Below, one piece after another: positions 9,828 through 18,100 of a DNA stretch of 64,000 bases. Origin of the DNA: Compostibacter hankyongensis (GTDB taxonomy: Bacteria; Bacteroidota; Bacteroidia; Chitinophagales; Chitinophagaceae). The stretch is from positions 124,001 through 188,000 of the forward strand of contig NZ_BAABFN010000002.1 in assembly GCF_039541075.1 (NCBI RefSeq), in the 5' to 3' direction. The number at the start of each line of letters is the position of its first letter. Position 1 is the stretch's first letter. The notes beneath the pieces were generated by a model that saw only the letters and a list, made by a program, of their open reading frames with translations, was not told the origin of the DNA and searched no databases. The position numbers were made by a program, and so were the translations under genes.

Positions 9828-11963
9828 ATGAATATCAAACCTGGCAGGGGATGCCGTTACCGTCTATATGCCGGCATAACACTGTTTGTGCTCGCCGCTA
9901 TATCTGCAGGCCGTGTTTCGGCGCAACAAAGCCGGAGCGCAAAGCCCAATATCATCTTTATCCTGGTCGATGACCAGGGCTACGGCGATCTGGGCGTTTT
10001 CTTCCAGAACCAGCGGGCCAAAGCCGCCGACCGGGGTAAGCCCTGGGAATATTCTCCGCAGCTGGACAGGCTGGCTGCCGGAGGGGCGGTCCTGACGCAG
10101 TATTACAGCGCCGCTCCCGTCTGCGCGCCTTCACGTGCTTCGCTGATGCTGGGGGAAAGCCAGGGTCATGCCAACGTCCGGGATAACCAGTTTGACAAGG
10201 CCCTGGAAAACAACTATAACATGGCCTCCACGCTCCGGCAGCTGGGCTACAGCACGGCCATCGTCGGGAAATGGGGTCTGCAGGGCGATAAGCGCTTTGA
10301 CGGACCCGAAGGTAAAAACTGGCCGGCCCATCCCCTGAAGCGGGGCTTCGATTTCTTTTACGGCTATATGCGGCACAGCGACGGGCACGAACATTATCCC
10401 AAAGAAGGACTATACGACGGACCGAAAGAAGTATGGGAGAATTATACCAACGTCGTGTCGGGGCTGGACAAATGCTATACCGCCGACTTATGGACGGCCG
10501 CTGCCAAGAAATACATCACAGATCACGAAAAGAAAGATGCGGATAAGCCCTTTTTTCTTTACCTGGCTTATGACACACCCCATGCCGTTGACGAGCTGCC
10601 TACCCAGGCCTATCCGAAAGGAGGGGGGCTCCACGGCGGCCTGCAGTGGACAGGTACGCCGGGGCGCATGATCAATACTGCCGGCGGACAGCCCGATTCC
10701 TGGATATACCCGGATTATGCCGGCGCTACTTACGACAATGATGATAATGCGGCCACGCCCGAGGTGTCCTGGCCGGATACTTACAAGCGCTATGCTACCG
10801 CCAACCGGCGTATAGACGACGGGGTAGGAGATATCATGCAGCTGCTCCGCGACCTGAAGATCGATTCCAATACCGTTATCGTTTATACCTCCGATAACGG
10901 GCCCTCCGTGGAGACCTACCTGAAAAAAGAAAAGTGGGAGGAAAAGCATCTTCCGGTATTTTTCGGCAGCTTTGGCCCCTTCGACGGTATCAAGCGGGAC
11001 AACTGGGAAGGCGGGATACGGATGCCCGCCATCGTCAGCTGGCCGGGACATATCCCGGCGGGGAAGGTGGTAAGCACTCCCTGTATCGCCTATGACCTGG
11101 CTCCGACCTTTACGGCTATGGCCGGTACGCCCGCGCCTGCCGCCATGGACGGTAGTTCCCTGCTGCCCCTGCTTACCGGCACCGGGACACTGCGTTCCCG
11201 CCCGATTTACATCGAGTATTATGTGAAGGGTAAAACGCCGGACTTTACCGACTTTGCCCCCGGACACCGCGGCCGGCAGCGTAACCAGATGCAGACCATC
11301 CGGCTCGGGGATTATGTGGGCGTGCGCTATGATATAAAAACCGCGGATGACGATTTTGAGATCTATAACGTGGTAAAGGACCCCGGTCAGCGACATAATC
11401 TTGCCACCGGTACCGGAAGGCTCGCCGGCGGCAGATCCGTTGCAGCTCTACAACAGCAGCTGAAAGCGGCAGCCCTGCAGGCGAGACGGCCGGATACCGA
11501 CGCTGCCCGTCCCTATGACAGCGCCCTGATACCCGCCGTCGACGTAAAGGTGCGCCCCGGCATCAGCTGGGAAAGCTATAGCGGACATTTTTCCTGGATC
11601 CCGCAGGTGGCGGGGCTTCAGCCTGCAGCCACCGGGCGCAGCGTTTATCCCGGTGCGGACAACATCCGGGCAGGTAGCCTCTTGTATTTTGAAGGATACA
11701 TCCGGGTACCGGAAGATGGCGCATATACCTTCTTTCTGGACCCTTCGGCAAGGGCCGTGCTCCGTATCCATGATGCGAAAGTGATCGACGCGGATTACCC
11801 TGCATCGGCCGCGCACAGCGGTAGCCTGCTGCTGAAAGCAGGGCTGCATCCCTTCCGGCTATACTATGTTGCGGGTGGAGACGGTTTGCCGCATCCGGAA
11901 TGGAGCGGACCGGGTATACAACGGCAACGGATACCCGCCGGCGTCTTTTTCCGGAAGCGGTAG
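9828..11963 (+). CDS. Secreted type I sulfatase with C-terminal PA14-like domain
   Basis: This is a formylglycine-dependent sulfatase that would remove sulfate esters from glycans in the periplasm or at the cell surface. It has 711 residues. The ATG at 9828 is preferred over an in-frame GTG at 9795, since that GTG follows directly on the simple repeats and the ATG still leaves a good signal peptide (ITLFVLAAISAGRVSAQ). The family signature CAPSR gives Cys99 as the residue converted to formylglycine; the metal site NIIFILVDDQGYGDLG is at about 40-56 and VYTSDNGP is mid-protein. Residues from about 550 on form a separate beta-rich PA14-like module (LLYFEGYIRVPEDGAYTFFL), plausibly sugar-binding. 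No sulfatase-maturating enzyme is encoded here. It follows the two Sus pairs in the same direction and is convergent with the next operon. Confidence 0.93.
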   Translation: MNIKPGRGCRYRLYAGITLFVLAAISAGRVSAQQSRSAKPNIIFILVDDQGYGDLGVFFQNQRAKAADRGKPWEYSPQLDRLAAGGAVLTQYYSAAPVCAPSRASLMLGESQGHANVRDNQFDKALENNYNMASTLRQLGYSTAIVGKWGLQGDKRFDGPEGKNWPAHPLKRGFDFFYGYMRHSDGHEHYPKEGLYDGPKEVWENYTNVVSGLDKCYTADLWTAAAKKYITDHEKKDADKPFFLYLAYDTPHAVDELPTQAYPKGGGLHGGLQWTGTPGRMINTAGGQPDSWIYPDYAGATYDNDDNAATPEVSWPDTYKRYATANRRIDDGVGDIMQLLRDLKIDSNTVIVYTSDNGPSVETYLKKEKWEEKHLPVFFGSFGPFDGIKRDNWEGGIRMPAIVSWPGHIPAGKVVSTPCIAYDLAPTFTAMAGTPAPAAMDGSSLLPLLTGTGTLRSRPIYIEYYVKGKTPDFTDFAPGHRGRQRNQMQTIRLGDYVGVRYDIKTADDDFEIYNVVKDPGQRHNLATGTGRLAGGRSVAALQQQLKAAALQARRPDTDAARPYDSALIPAVDVKVRPGISWESYSGHFSWIPQVAGLQPAATGRSVYPGADNIRAGSLLYFEGYIRVPEDGAYTFFLDPSARAVLRIHDAKVIDADYPASAAHSGSLLLKAGLHPFRLYYVAGGDGLPHPEWSGPGIQRQRIPAGVFFRKR

Positions 11964-12052
11964 CTATCTGATTAACATTCCCTGAAGGATTTTTAAAACC
12001 GGGGTTTCCAGGCCGGCGCTTAATCAACCGGAAGGAAGATCAGTCGCCTGGG

Positions 12053-13495
12053 TTAAAAAACTATCGTATCCGTAGGCAATGCCGGCAGCTGATAATTTCC
12101 CGTGTCGATATACAGCTTGGGCAGCTTTTGCTGTAGCAGCCGTACACCTTCCGCGCTGACCCGGGTGCGGTACAGATACAGCTCGGTCAGCTGCTTCATG
12201 CGGACAAGCTGCTCCAGGCCTTTGTCGCTGACCCGCGTGCCGGTAAGGTTCAGGTATTTGAGGAGCTTCAGCGGGAGAAGGTAGGTCAGGCCGCTGTCTG
12301 ATACGGCGGTATTTTCCAGCTCTAATCTTGTAAGGGAAGATAGCCCGGAAAGGTTCTTCAGGCCCTTGTCTGTTATCTGCGTATTGCCAAGCTTCAGCCA
12401 GGCCAGCTGCTTTTTCAACGGCAGCAGCAGGGCGGTATGGCCGTCATCGAATGTACGGGCATTGATGGCGTCGACTTTCAGATAAGGACTGTTGTCCGAA
12501 AGCGCCAGCACCTGTATCCCCGTTTTTTCCAGTGCGGCAATAGCTTTTGTATCGGCCTCCGGGACCGTGGTTTCCGGGACAAAGATGTTTGATTCCCCGT
12601 TCCCTTTGGATTGCAGGGCTTCCAGCAGGGGCTTTATGTCGGCAGGCTGGGAAAGCTCACCCACCTTTTTGTCGAACGGACAGCCCTGTTCGATCCACCA
12701 CCGGAGCAGCAGGGCCTGATGGATGGAAAGCTGGGGGCGGCCTTTTGGCGGCATGTGCTCATCATCGTCTTCTGCCAGCATAATGCGCTTGAAGAGCTCG
12801 CTTTGTTCCGGGTGGCCGGGGAGGAGCACTTTCCCGTTTTCCCCGCCCTCGCGGATAAATTTTATGCTGTCCAGCCGCAGCGCGCCTTTTTCTTTCCCGG
12901 CGCTGTGACAGGAGTAACATTTGGTGGTCAGTATGGGCTGCACTACATCGCGATAGGCAAAAGCTTCCTGTATGTTGTCGATACGGGCGCTGCGGGAAGA
13001 GAGGTCCCGACCGTAGATCCATTTCTGAAGAAAGGAAGGAAACGTCTCTGCCAGGTATTCCGATCCGTGGGTGAGCGAGCCTCCGTAATGTCCGGCTGCT
13101 GTCAGCAGGAACAGCATCAGCACCCAGAGGGAGGTATCCAGCACATTGAGGCGTTTGAAGCGCAGGTGGTTTTTCTTCCGGTAGAGAAGGTAAACGGCCG
13201 CGGATATAACGGCAGCGCCTATACCCAGCCACTTGTGCCTGCTGAGCAGCGCTTCATCGTATCCCCCGGATAAAGAGAGGCAATAGCCTGCGACGCAGCT
13301 GGCCACAGCGCTGAGCATGCCGATAAAAAGCACGACGGGCACTCCTGCCTTGAGGCCTGGGAAGCGGCTGTACCTTCCCAGGAATTCGAGAATAATGGCA
13401 ATCAGTAAAATGCCGATGGGCAGATGCACGAGCAGCGGATGCCAACGTCCGATCATTTCGTTCCATCCGATTTGGGAAACCTGCAAAAAATCCAT
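12053..13495 (-). CDS. DUF2231 membrane domain - planctomycete-type cytochrome c - leucine-rich repeat fusion
   Basis: This is a three-part protein of 480 residues. Residues 1-135 form a DUF2231 membrane module with about four helices and conserved histidines (RWHPLLVHLPIGILLI). Residues about 180-275 are a PSCyt1-type cytochrome c domain with one heme motif, CYSCH at 193-197, and a downstream HMPP that may supply the Met ligand. Residues about 345-470 are leucine-rich repeats (LAWLKLGNTQITDKGLKNLS and four similar units). The heme and LRR parts should face the periplasm. It is third in a minus-strand operon, 90 bases after the DUF1501 gene. An electron-transfer role is inferred; the partner is unknown. 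Confidence 0.85.
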   Translation of the reverse strand: MDFLQVSQIGWNEMIGRWHPLLVHLPIGILLIAIILEFLGRYSRFPGLKAGVPVVLFIGMLSAVASCVAGYCLSLSGGYDEALLSRHKWLGIGAAVISAAVYLLYRKKNHLRFKRLNVLDTSLWVLMLFLLTAAGHYGGSLTHGSEYLAETFPSFLQKWIYGRDLSSRSARIDNIQEAFAYRDVVQPILTTKCYSCHSAGKEKGALRLDSIKFIREGGENGKVLLPGHPEQSELFKRIMLAEDDDEHMPPKGRPQLSIHQALLLRWWIEQGCPFDKKVGELSQPADIKPLLEALQSKGNGESNIFVPETTVPEADTKAIAALEKTGIQVLALSDNSPYLKVDAINARTFDDGHTALLLPLKKQLAWLKLGNTQITDKGLKNLSGLSSLTRLELENTAVSDSGLTYLLPLKLLKYLNLTGTRVSDKGLEQLVRMKQLTELYLYRTRVSAEGVRLLQQKLPKLYIDTGNYQLPALPTDTIVF

Positions 13496-13585
13496 TGTTG
13501 TTAAAGCCTTGGTATACGCTCCGGTTATCCGTTACAAGATAAAATTTTTATCCGGCAAATGCGGTATACTTTAATCAGGCTTTTT

Positions 13586-15082
13586 TCAGGCGAGCAGGGG
13601 CTGGATCACTTTTCCCTCCACGTCCGTAAGCCGGAAAGGTCTTCCCTGGAACTGGTAGGTGAGCTTCTCGTGGTTTAATCCCAGCATATGCAGAATGGTG
13701 GCCTGCACGTCGTGTACGCCGACCTTGCCTTTTACGGCATTAAATCCTATTTCGTCGGTTTCTCCGTAACTCACTCCTCCTTTTATGCCGCCGCCGGCCA
13801 TCCACATGGTAAATGCATCCACATGATGATCGCGACCCAGGAAGGGCATCTCTTTTCCGTCGCGGTTTTCCTGCATGGGCGTGCGTCCGAACTCACCACC
13901 CCATACCACCAGTACCTCATCCAGCAGGCCCCGTTGTTTGAGGTCTACCAGCAGAGCGGTCTGCGCCCTGTCTATTTCCCGGCACTTGTTGCGCAGGCCC
14001 AGGTTGATAGCGGAGTTTTTGTTGGTGCCGTGCGAATCCCAGCCCCAGTCAAAAAGCTGTACAAACCTTACGCCTTTTTCCACCAGCTTGCGGGCCAGGA
14101 GACAATTGTTGGCAAAAGACTCGCGGCCGGGCTCGGTGCCATACAGCTTATGGATATACTCGGGCTCGTCGCTGATATCCATGACCTCGGGAACGGATAT
14201 CTGCATTTTGAAAGCCATTTCGTACTGCGAGATGCGGGCGATGGTTTCGGGATCTCCGAAGGTAGCATGCTCTTCGTGGTTGACCTTGTTGATCGCATCG
14301 ATGCTCATCTTGCGGATATCGCGGCTCATGCCGTCCGGGTCGCTCAGGTAAAGCACCGGGTCGCCTTTGGAACGGCATTGTACCCCCTGGTATACGGAAG
14401 GCAGGAAACCGCTTCCCCAGACGCTTTTGCCGGCATCCGGCGTTTTGCCGCCCGAGGTCAGCACCACAAAGCCGGGCAGGTCGCTGTTTTCCGATCCCAG
14501 GCCGTAGGTGACCCAGGAGCCGATGCTCGGACGACCGAGCCGGGCGTTGCCGGTATGAACAAAAAGCTGAGCGGGCCCGTGGTTGAACTGGTCGGTATGC
14601 ACCGCTTTCAGGAAGCTTACCTCGTCCGCCACCGTGGCCAGGTGGGGGAGGTAGTTGGATATCCAGGCCCCGCTTTCGCCGTGTTGCTTAAAGACAGCCT
14701 GCGGGCCCAGCATCTTGGGCACGCCGCGGATAAATGCAAATTTTTTCCCCTCCAGCAATGACTGCGGGCAAAGCTGGTTATTCAGCTTGGCCAGCTCCGG
14801 TTTATAATCGAAAAGCTCCAGCTGCGAAGGCGCTCCGGCCATATGCAGGTAGATGACGCTGCGGGCCCGGCCCGGAAAATGAGGCGGTTTGGGCGCCAGC
14901 GGATTCAGCGCATCCGCTACGGAAGCACTGCTGCTTCCGCTGCTGAGCCAGTTGCATCCGCCGAATACCGATCCCAGCGCCATAGCGCCCAGGCCGGTTG
15001 CGCAGTTCTGCAAAAAATGCCGGCGGGTCACATACCGGAGATAATGTTCGTTGGCTTCGTTGATGATTTTATCCGCCATCAT
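13586..15082 (-). CDS. Tat-exported DUF1501 protein (sulfatase/alkaline-phosphatase-like fold)
   Basis: DUF1501 proteins have an alkaline-phosphatase-like fold and usually sit next to PSCyt1/DUF1549/DUF1553 genes; their reaction is not established. This one has 498 residues, with a twin-arginine signal (YVTRRHFLQNCATGLGAMAL) near residue 20. Family landmarks are YLHMAGAPSQLELFD, VRFVQLFDWGWDSH and WGGEFGRTPMQENRDGKE with the C-terminal GRDHH. The start codon touches the stop of the upstream PSD1 gene with no gap, which suggests translational coupling. Two adjacent ATGs (15082, 15079) are equally possible starts. Export in folded form fits a cofactor-bearing enzyme. Confidence 0.9.
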   Translation of the reverse strand: MMADKIINEANEHYLRYVTRRHFLQNCATGLGAMALGSVFGGCNWLSSGSSSASVADALNPLAPKPPHFPGRARSVIYLHMAGAPSQLELFDYKPELAKLNNQLCPQSLLEGKKFAFIRGVPKMLGPQAVFKQHGESGAWISNYLPHLATVADEVSFLKAVHTDQFNHGPAQLFVHTGNARLGRPSIGSWVTYGLGSENSDLPGFVVLTSGGKTPDAGKSVWGSGFLPSVYQGVQCRSKGDPVLYLSDPDGMSRDIRKMSIDAINKVNHEEHATFGDPETIARISQYEMAFKMQISVPEVMDISDEPEYIHKLYGTEPGRESFANNCLLARKLVEKGVRFVQLFDWGWDSHGTNKNSAINLGLRNKCREIDRAQTALLVDLKQRGLLDEVLVVWGGEFGRTPMQENRDGKEMPFLGRDHHVDAFTMWMAGGGIKGGVSYGETDEIGFNAVKGKVGVHDVQATILHMLGLNHEKLTYQFQGRPFRLTDVEGKVIQPLLA

Positions 15083-17833
15083 TTAAGATTTAGTCATGAA
15101 TTCGTCGAGGTTGAGGAGGGCGTTGGCCACCACGGTCAGGGCGGCGCGATGAGGGGCATCTTCGCCGCTCTCCCCGGTCAGCTTCGCCGCTTCCGCAGGC
15201 TTCTGCCGGTATTCCTTCAAGGTTTGCCGGTAAAGGTCCTGCAGGACCGCCAGCTTCCCGCTGCTGATATCTTTTACCATCACTCTTTTATATCCCTCCC
15301 GGATACAGGCGGCGGCATCCTTGCGCCCCTGTTTTTCCATCCATTGCGCCAGGTGTCCGGCCGCTTCCATAAATACCGGATCGTTCAGGGTGGTGAGGGC
15401 CTGCAGCGGGGTATTGGTCCGGATGCGCCTGGCCAGGCAGACTTCCCTGCTGGAGGCATCCAGCGTGATCATGGAAGGATAGGGGCTGGTGCGCTTCATA
15501 TAGGTATATACCCCGCGGCGATACTGGTCTTCTCCTTTGCTTTTGATCCATCTTGCACCACTGTATACGGACTGCCATATGCCTTCCGGCTGGTAGGGCA
15601 TTACGCTGGGGCCGTACATCTTATGGCTGAGCAAGCCGGCCGCACGCAGGCTTTCATCGCGGATCTCTTCGGCCGTGAGCCGGAAGCGGGGACCCCTTGC
15701 AAAGAAATGATTGGCGGGGTCTTTTTCCAGCATTTCCGGGGTTACCTTTGAATCCTGGCGGTAGGTAGCGGACATCACCATTTCTTTCAGCAGCTTTTTC
15801 ATGCTCCATTTGTAATCCTTCATGAATTTCAGCGCCAGCCAGTCGAGCAGCTGGGGATGCGTAGGGGCAAAGCCCTGCGAGCCGAAATCTTCCACCGTTT
15901 CCACAATGCCGTTTCCAAACAGCTGCTCCCAGTAACGGTTCACCGTTACACGCGCCGTTAACGGGTTCTTCTGATCCGTCAGCCAGCGGGCGAGGCCCAG
16001 GCGGTTGCGCGGGGCGCCTGCAGGAAAGGGGTTCAGCGATTTGGGAACATCGGGTGAAACGCGGGCGCCGTGCACCATCCAGTTGCCGCGTTCAAAGACA
16101 TAGGTAGGACGGGTTTGGTCTGCAGGATTATCCACCATAACAGGGATGCGGTCGGGACTGCTGTTCAGCAGATCCAGCACTTCCTGTTCTTTTTCCGCAT
16201 ACCCCGGCTGTCCTTTCCCGGGAAGATCTTTACGGAAGGCGAACCATTCCACACTACAAACGGATTCTTCGGGGTTGATGCCGGCATTTTTAAATCTGAA
16301 ATAGATATCGTGGGTACCGGAAACAGGGGTCAGCGGTATGCTGGTGATCTGCGCTCCGTTTGTAGGCTGGAGCGACGTCCGCAGGATCAGCGGCCCGCTC
16401 AGGCTGTCGGCATGTATCTCCATGGACCCGCCGCTTCTGCCTGTCCAGTAGCGCATGAGAAGGTGCGTTTTACCGTCGAGCTGGACCTGCTTCATGCGGC
16501 AGCTTCCGTCGGATCGGATACCCAGGTATTTGGTATCCACCAGGGCTCCGTTTATGTAGTCGTCGCACACATGGGCGTTTATCTTGGGCTCAACGGTTTT
16601 CAGGAAGAGATGCATTTTTTTATCCTCTTCTTTTTCGCCGTATTGTTTTACCCAGCTGACGATATCCCTCACCTTCTCTCTATCCAGGGAATCATACAAC
16701 CGGAGGTTGGGGTAATCGGCGGGCGTATCTTCGTCGCGGGTATTGTTGAAAAAAGCCATGAACTTATAAAAGTCCTCATGCTTAAACGGATCGTAGGGGT
16801 GACTGTGGCACTGCACGCAGGCAAAGGTCGTGCCCTGCCATACTTCCCAGGTGGTGTTCACCCGGTCGATCACCGCGGCGGTGCGGAATTCTTCGTCGTC
16901 TGTTCCGCCCTCGTCGTTGTTCATCGTGTTGCGGTGAAAAGCCGTGGCGATCATGTCGTCGTCCGTAGCATTGGGCAGCAGGTCGCCGGCCAGCTGTTTG
17001 ATGGTAAACTGGTCGAACGGCATATCGGCATTAAATGCCCTGATCACCCAGTCGCGGTACCGCCATACGTTGCGTCCCAGGTCTTTTTCATATCCCTTGG
17101 TGTCCGAATAGCGGGCGAGGTCCAGCCAAAGAGCGGCCCAGCGCTCTCCGTACTGCGGGGAGGCCAGCAAGGTATCTACAAGCCGTTCATAGGCTTTGTC
17201 GCTTTTGTCGTTGAGGTACCGGTTAATTGTAGCCTGATCCGGCAGCACGCCGGTAATATCCAGCGATACGCGGCGAAGCAGGGTATACTTGTCGGCCTCG
17301 GGCGAAGGCTTCATGTCTTCCGTCTTCAGCTTGTTCAATACGAAAGCATCTATTTCATTCTCTCCCCAGTCGCTGCTGCCGGATCCGCCGAAGCCGGCCT
17401 GCTTGCCCTGACTGCCGGGCACCGCTACCGTTTCCGGGAGCTCATAGGCCCAGTGTTTCCCCCATTTGGCGCCCTGCTTTATCCAGCGCCTGAGGATGGA
17501 AATCTCCTTCTTGGACAGGGGAGGATTTTTATAGGGCATGCGCTCTTTCACGTTATGGGTGGTGAGGCGGCGCATGAACTCGCTGTGCTCAGGGTCCCCG
17601 GGGATGATGGCGGGCTTGCCCGACTTGGTCTTCCCCAGCGCCTCTTCCCGGAACAGTACGCTGAAGCCGCCGCTCTGCTTCACTCCGCCGTGGCAGATGA
17701 TGCAACGTTGGTTCAGGATGGGCTTTACCTCGGTACTGAAATCTACCTTTTCAGATTTATGGGTAACCCCGATGACTATCACGGTACACAAAACAGCGGC
17801 AGCGGTAATGATCAGCTTCCTTTTATGACGCAT
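15083..17833 (-). CDS. PSCyt1/DUF1549/DUF1553 (PSD1) cytochrome protein with CBM6-like insertion
   Basis: This is a planctomycete-type cytochrome protein of 916 residues; biochemical function is unproven in the family. ATG 17833 is chosen because it begins a normal signal/anchor ([16 protein letters not shown]), whereas the longer frame to 17947 does not look secretory. Order: PSCyt1 heme domain (CIICH), DUF1549 (ITGVLPD, then a second heme motif [16 protein letters not shown]), a beta-sandwich insertion resembling CBM6 at roughly 440-540 ([10 protein letters not shown] and CSVEWFAF), then DUF1553 ([25 protein letters not shown] in part, and [15 protein letters not shown]). It is first in the operon with DUF1501 and the DUF2231 fusion. 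I infer a periplasmic, sugar-associated redox complex. Confidence 0.9.
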   Translation of the reverse strand: MRHKRKLIITAAAVLCTVIVIGVTHKSEKVDFSTEVKPILNQRCIICHGGVKQSGGFSVLFREEALGKTKSGKPAIIPGDPEHSEFMRRLTTHNVKERMPYKNPPLSKKEISILRRWIKQGAKWGKHWAYELPETVAVPGSQGKQAGFGGSGSSDWGENEIDAFVLNKLKTEDMKPSPEADKYTLLRRVSLDITGVLPDQATINRYLNDKSDKAYERLVDTLLASPQYGERWAALWLDLARYSDTKGYEKDLGRNVWRYRDWVIRAFNADMPFDQFTIKQLAGDLLPNATDDDMIATAFHRNTMNNDEGGTDDEEFRTAAVIDRVNTTWEVWQGTTFACVQCHSHPYDPFKHEDFYKFMAFFNNTRDEDTPADYPNLRLYDSLDREKVRDIVSWVKQYGEKEEDKKMHLFLKTVEPKINAHVCDDYINGALVDTKYLGIRSDGSCRMKQVQLDGKTHLLMRYWTGRSGGSMEIHADSLSGPLILRTSLQPTNGAQITSIPLTPVSGTHDIYFRFKNAGINPEESVCSVEWFAFRKDLPGKGQPGYAEKEQEVLDLLNSSPDRIPVMVDNPADQTRPTYVFERGNWMVHGARVSPDVPKSLNPFPAGAPRNRLGLARWLTDQKNPLTARVTVNRYWEQLFGNGIVETVEDFGSQGFAPTHPQLLDWLALKFMKDYKWSMKKLLKEMVMSATYRQDSKVTPEMLEKDPANHFFARGPRFRLTAEEIRDESLRAAGLLSHKMYGPSVMPYQPEGIWQSVYSGARWIKSKGEDQYRRGVYTYMKRTSPYPSMITLDASSREVCLARRIRTNTPLQALTTLNDPVFMEAAGHLAQWMEKQGRKDAAACIREGYKRVMVKDISSGKLAVLQDLYRQTLKEYRQKPAEAAKLTGESGEDAPHRAALTVVANALLNLDEFMTKS

Positions 17834-18071
17834 CGCTTTTAGAATGACGGATGAGCGCAATGGTTTCTGCGATTCTATAAACAGCCGTATGCAATCCCGG
17901 TGCATCCGGACGGGCAGGCCGGGTGCGGGGAAGCATACCGTCAGCAAAGTACGAAATTTTCCGCATGTTTCTAAGGGTTTTCCCGCGGGGTATGCTTTTT
18001 CCGGGTGCGGATGTCGACGGGAGGCGGGGTTATTTTGTGACGGACGGTGCAGGATGCAAAGCTTAATTTGT

Positions 18072-18079
18072 TATTTTTG
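18072..18079 (+). promoter_or_regulatory. Weak candidate promoter -7 box for the PIG-L gene
   Basis: TATTTTTG matches the Bacteroidota -7 consensus TAnnTTTG and lies 21 bases before the ATG at 18101. No TTG or TTTG box is found about 20 bases upstream, so support is weak. The 267-base divergent gap 17834-18100 between PSD1 and PIG-L must still hold promoters for both. Confidence 0.3.
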
Positions 18080-18100
18080 AGCGAATTAGTTCTCACAAAC

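Noticed and set aside
13538..13552. GATAAAA-T-TTTTATC palindrome between two minus-strand genes as a terminator
   Set aside because: The stem is only A/T-rich and the genes on both sides look like one operon; the signal is too weak to call.
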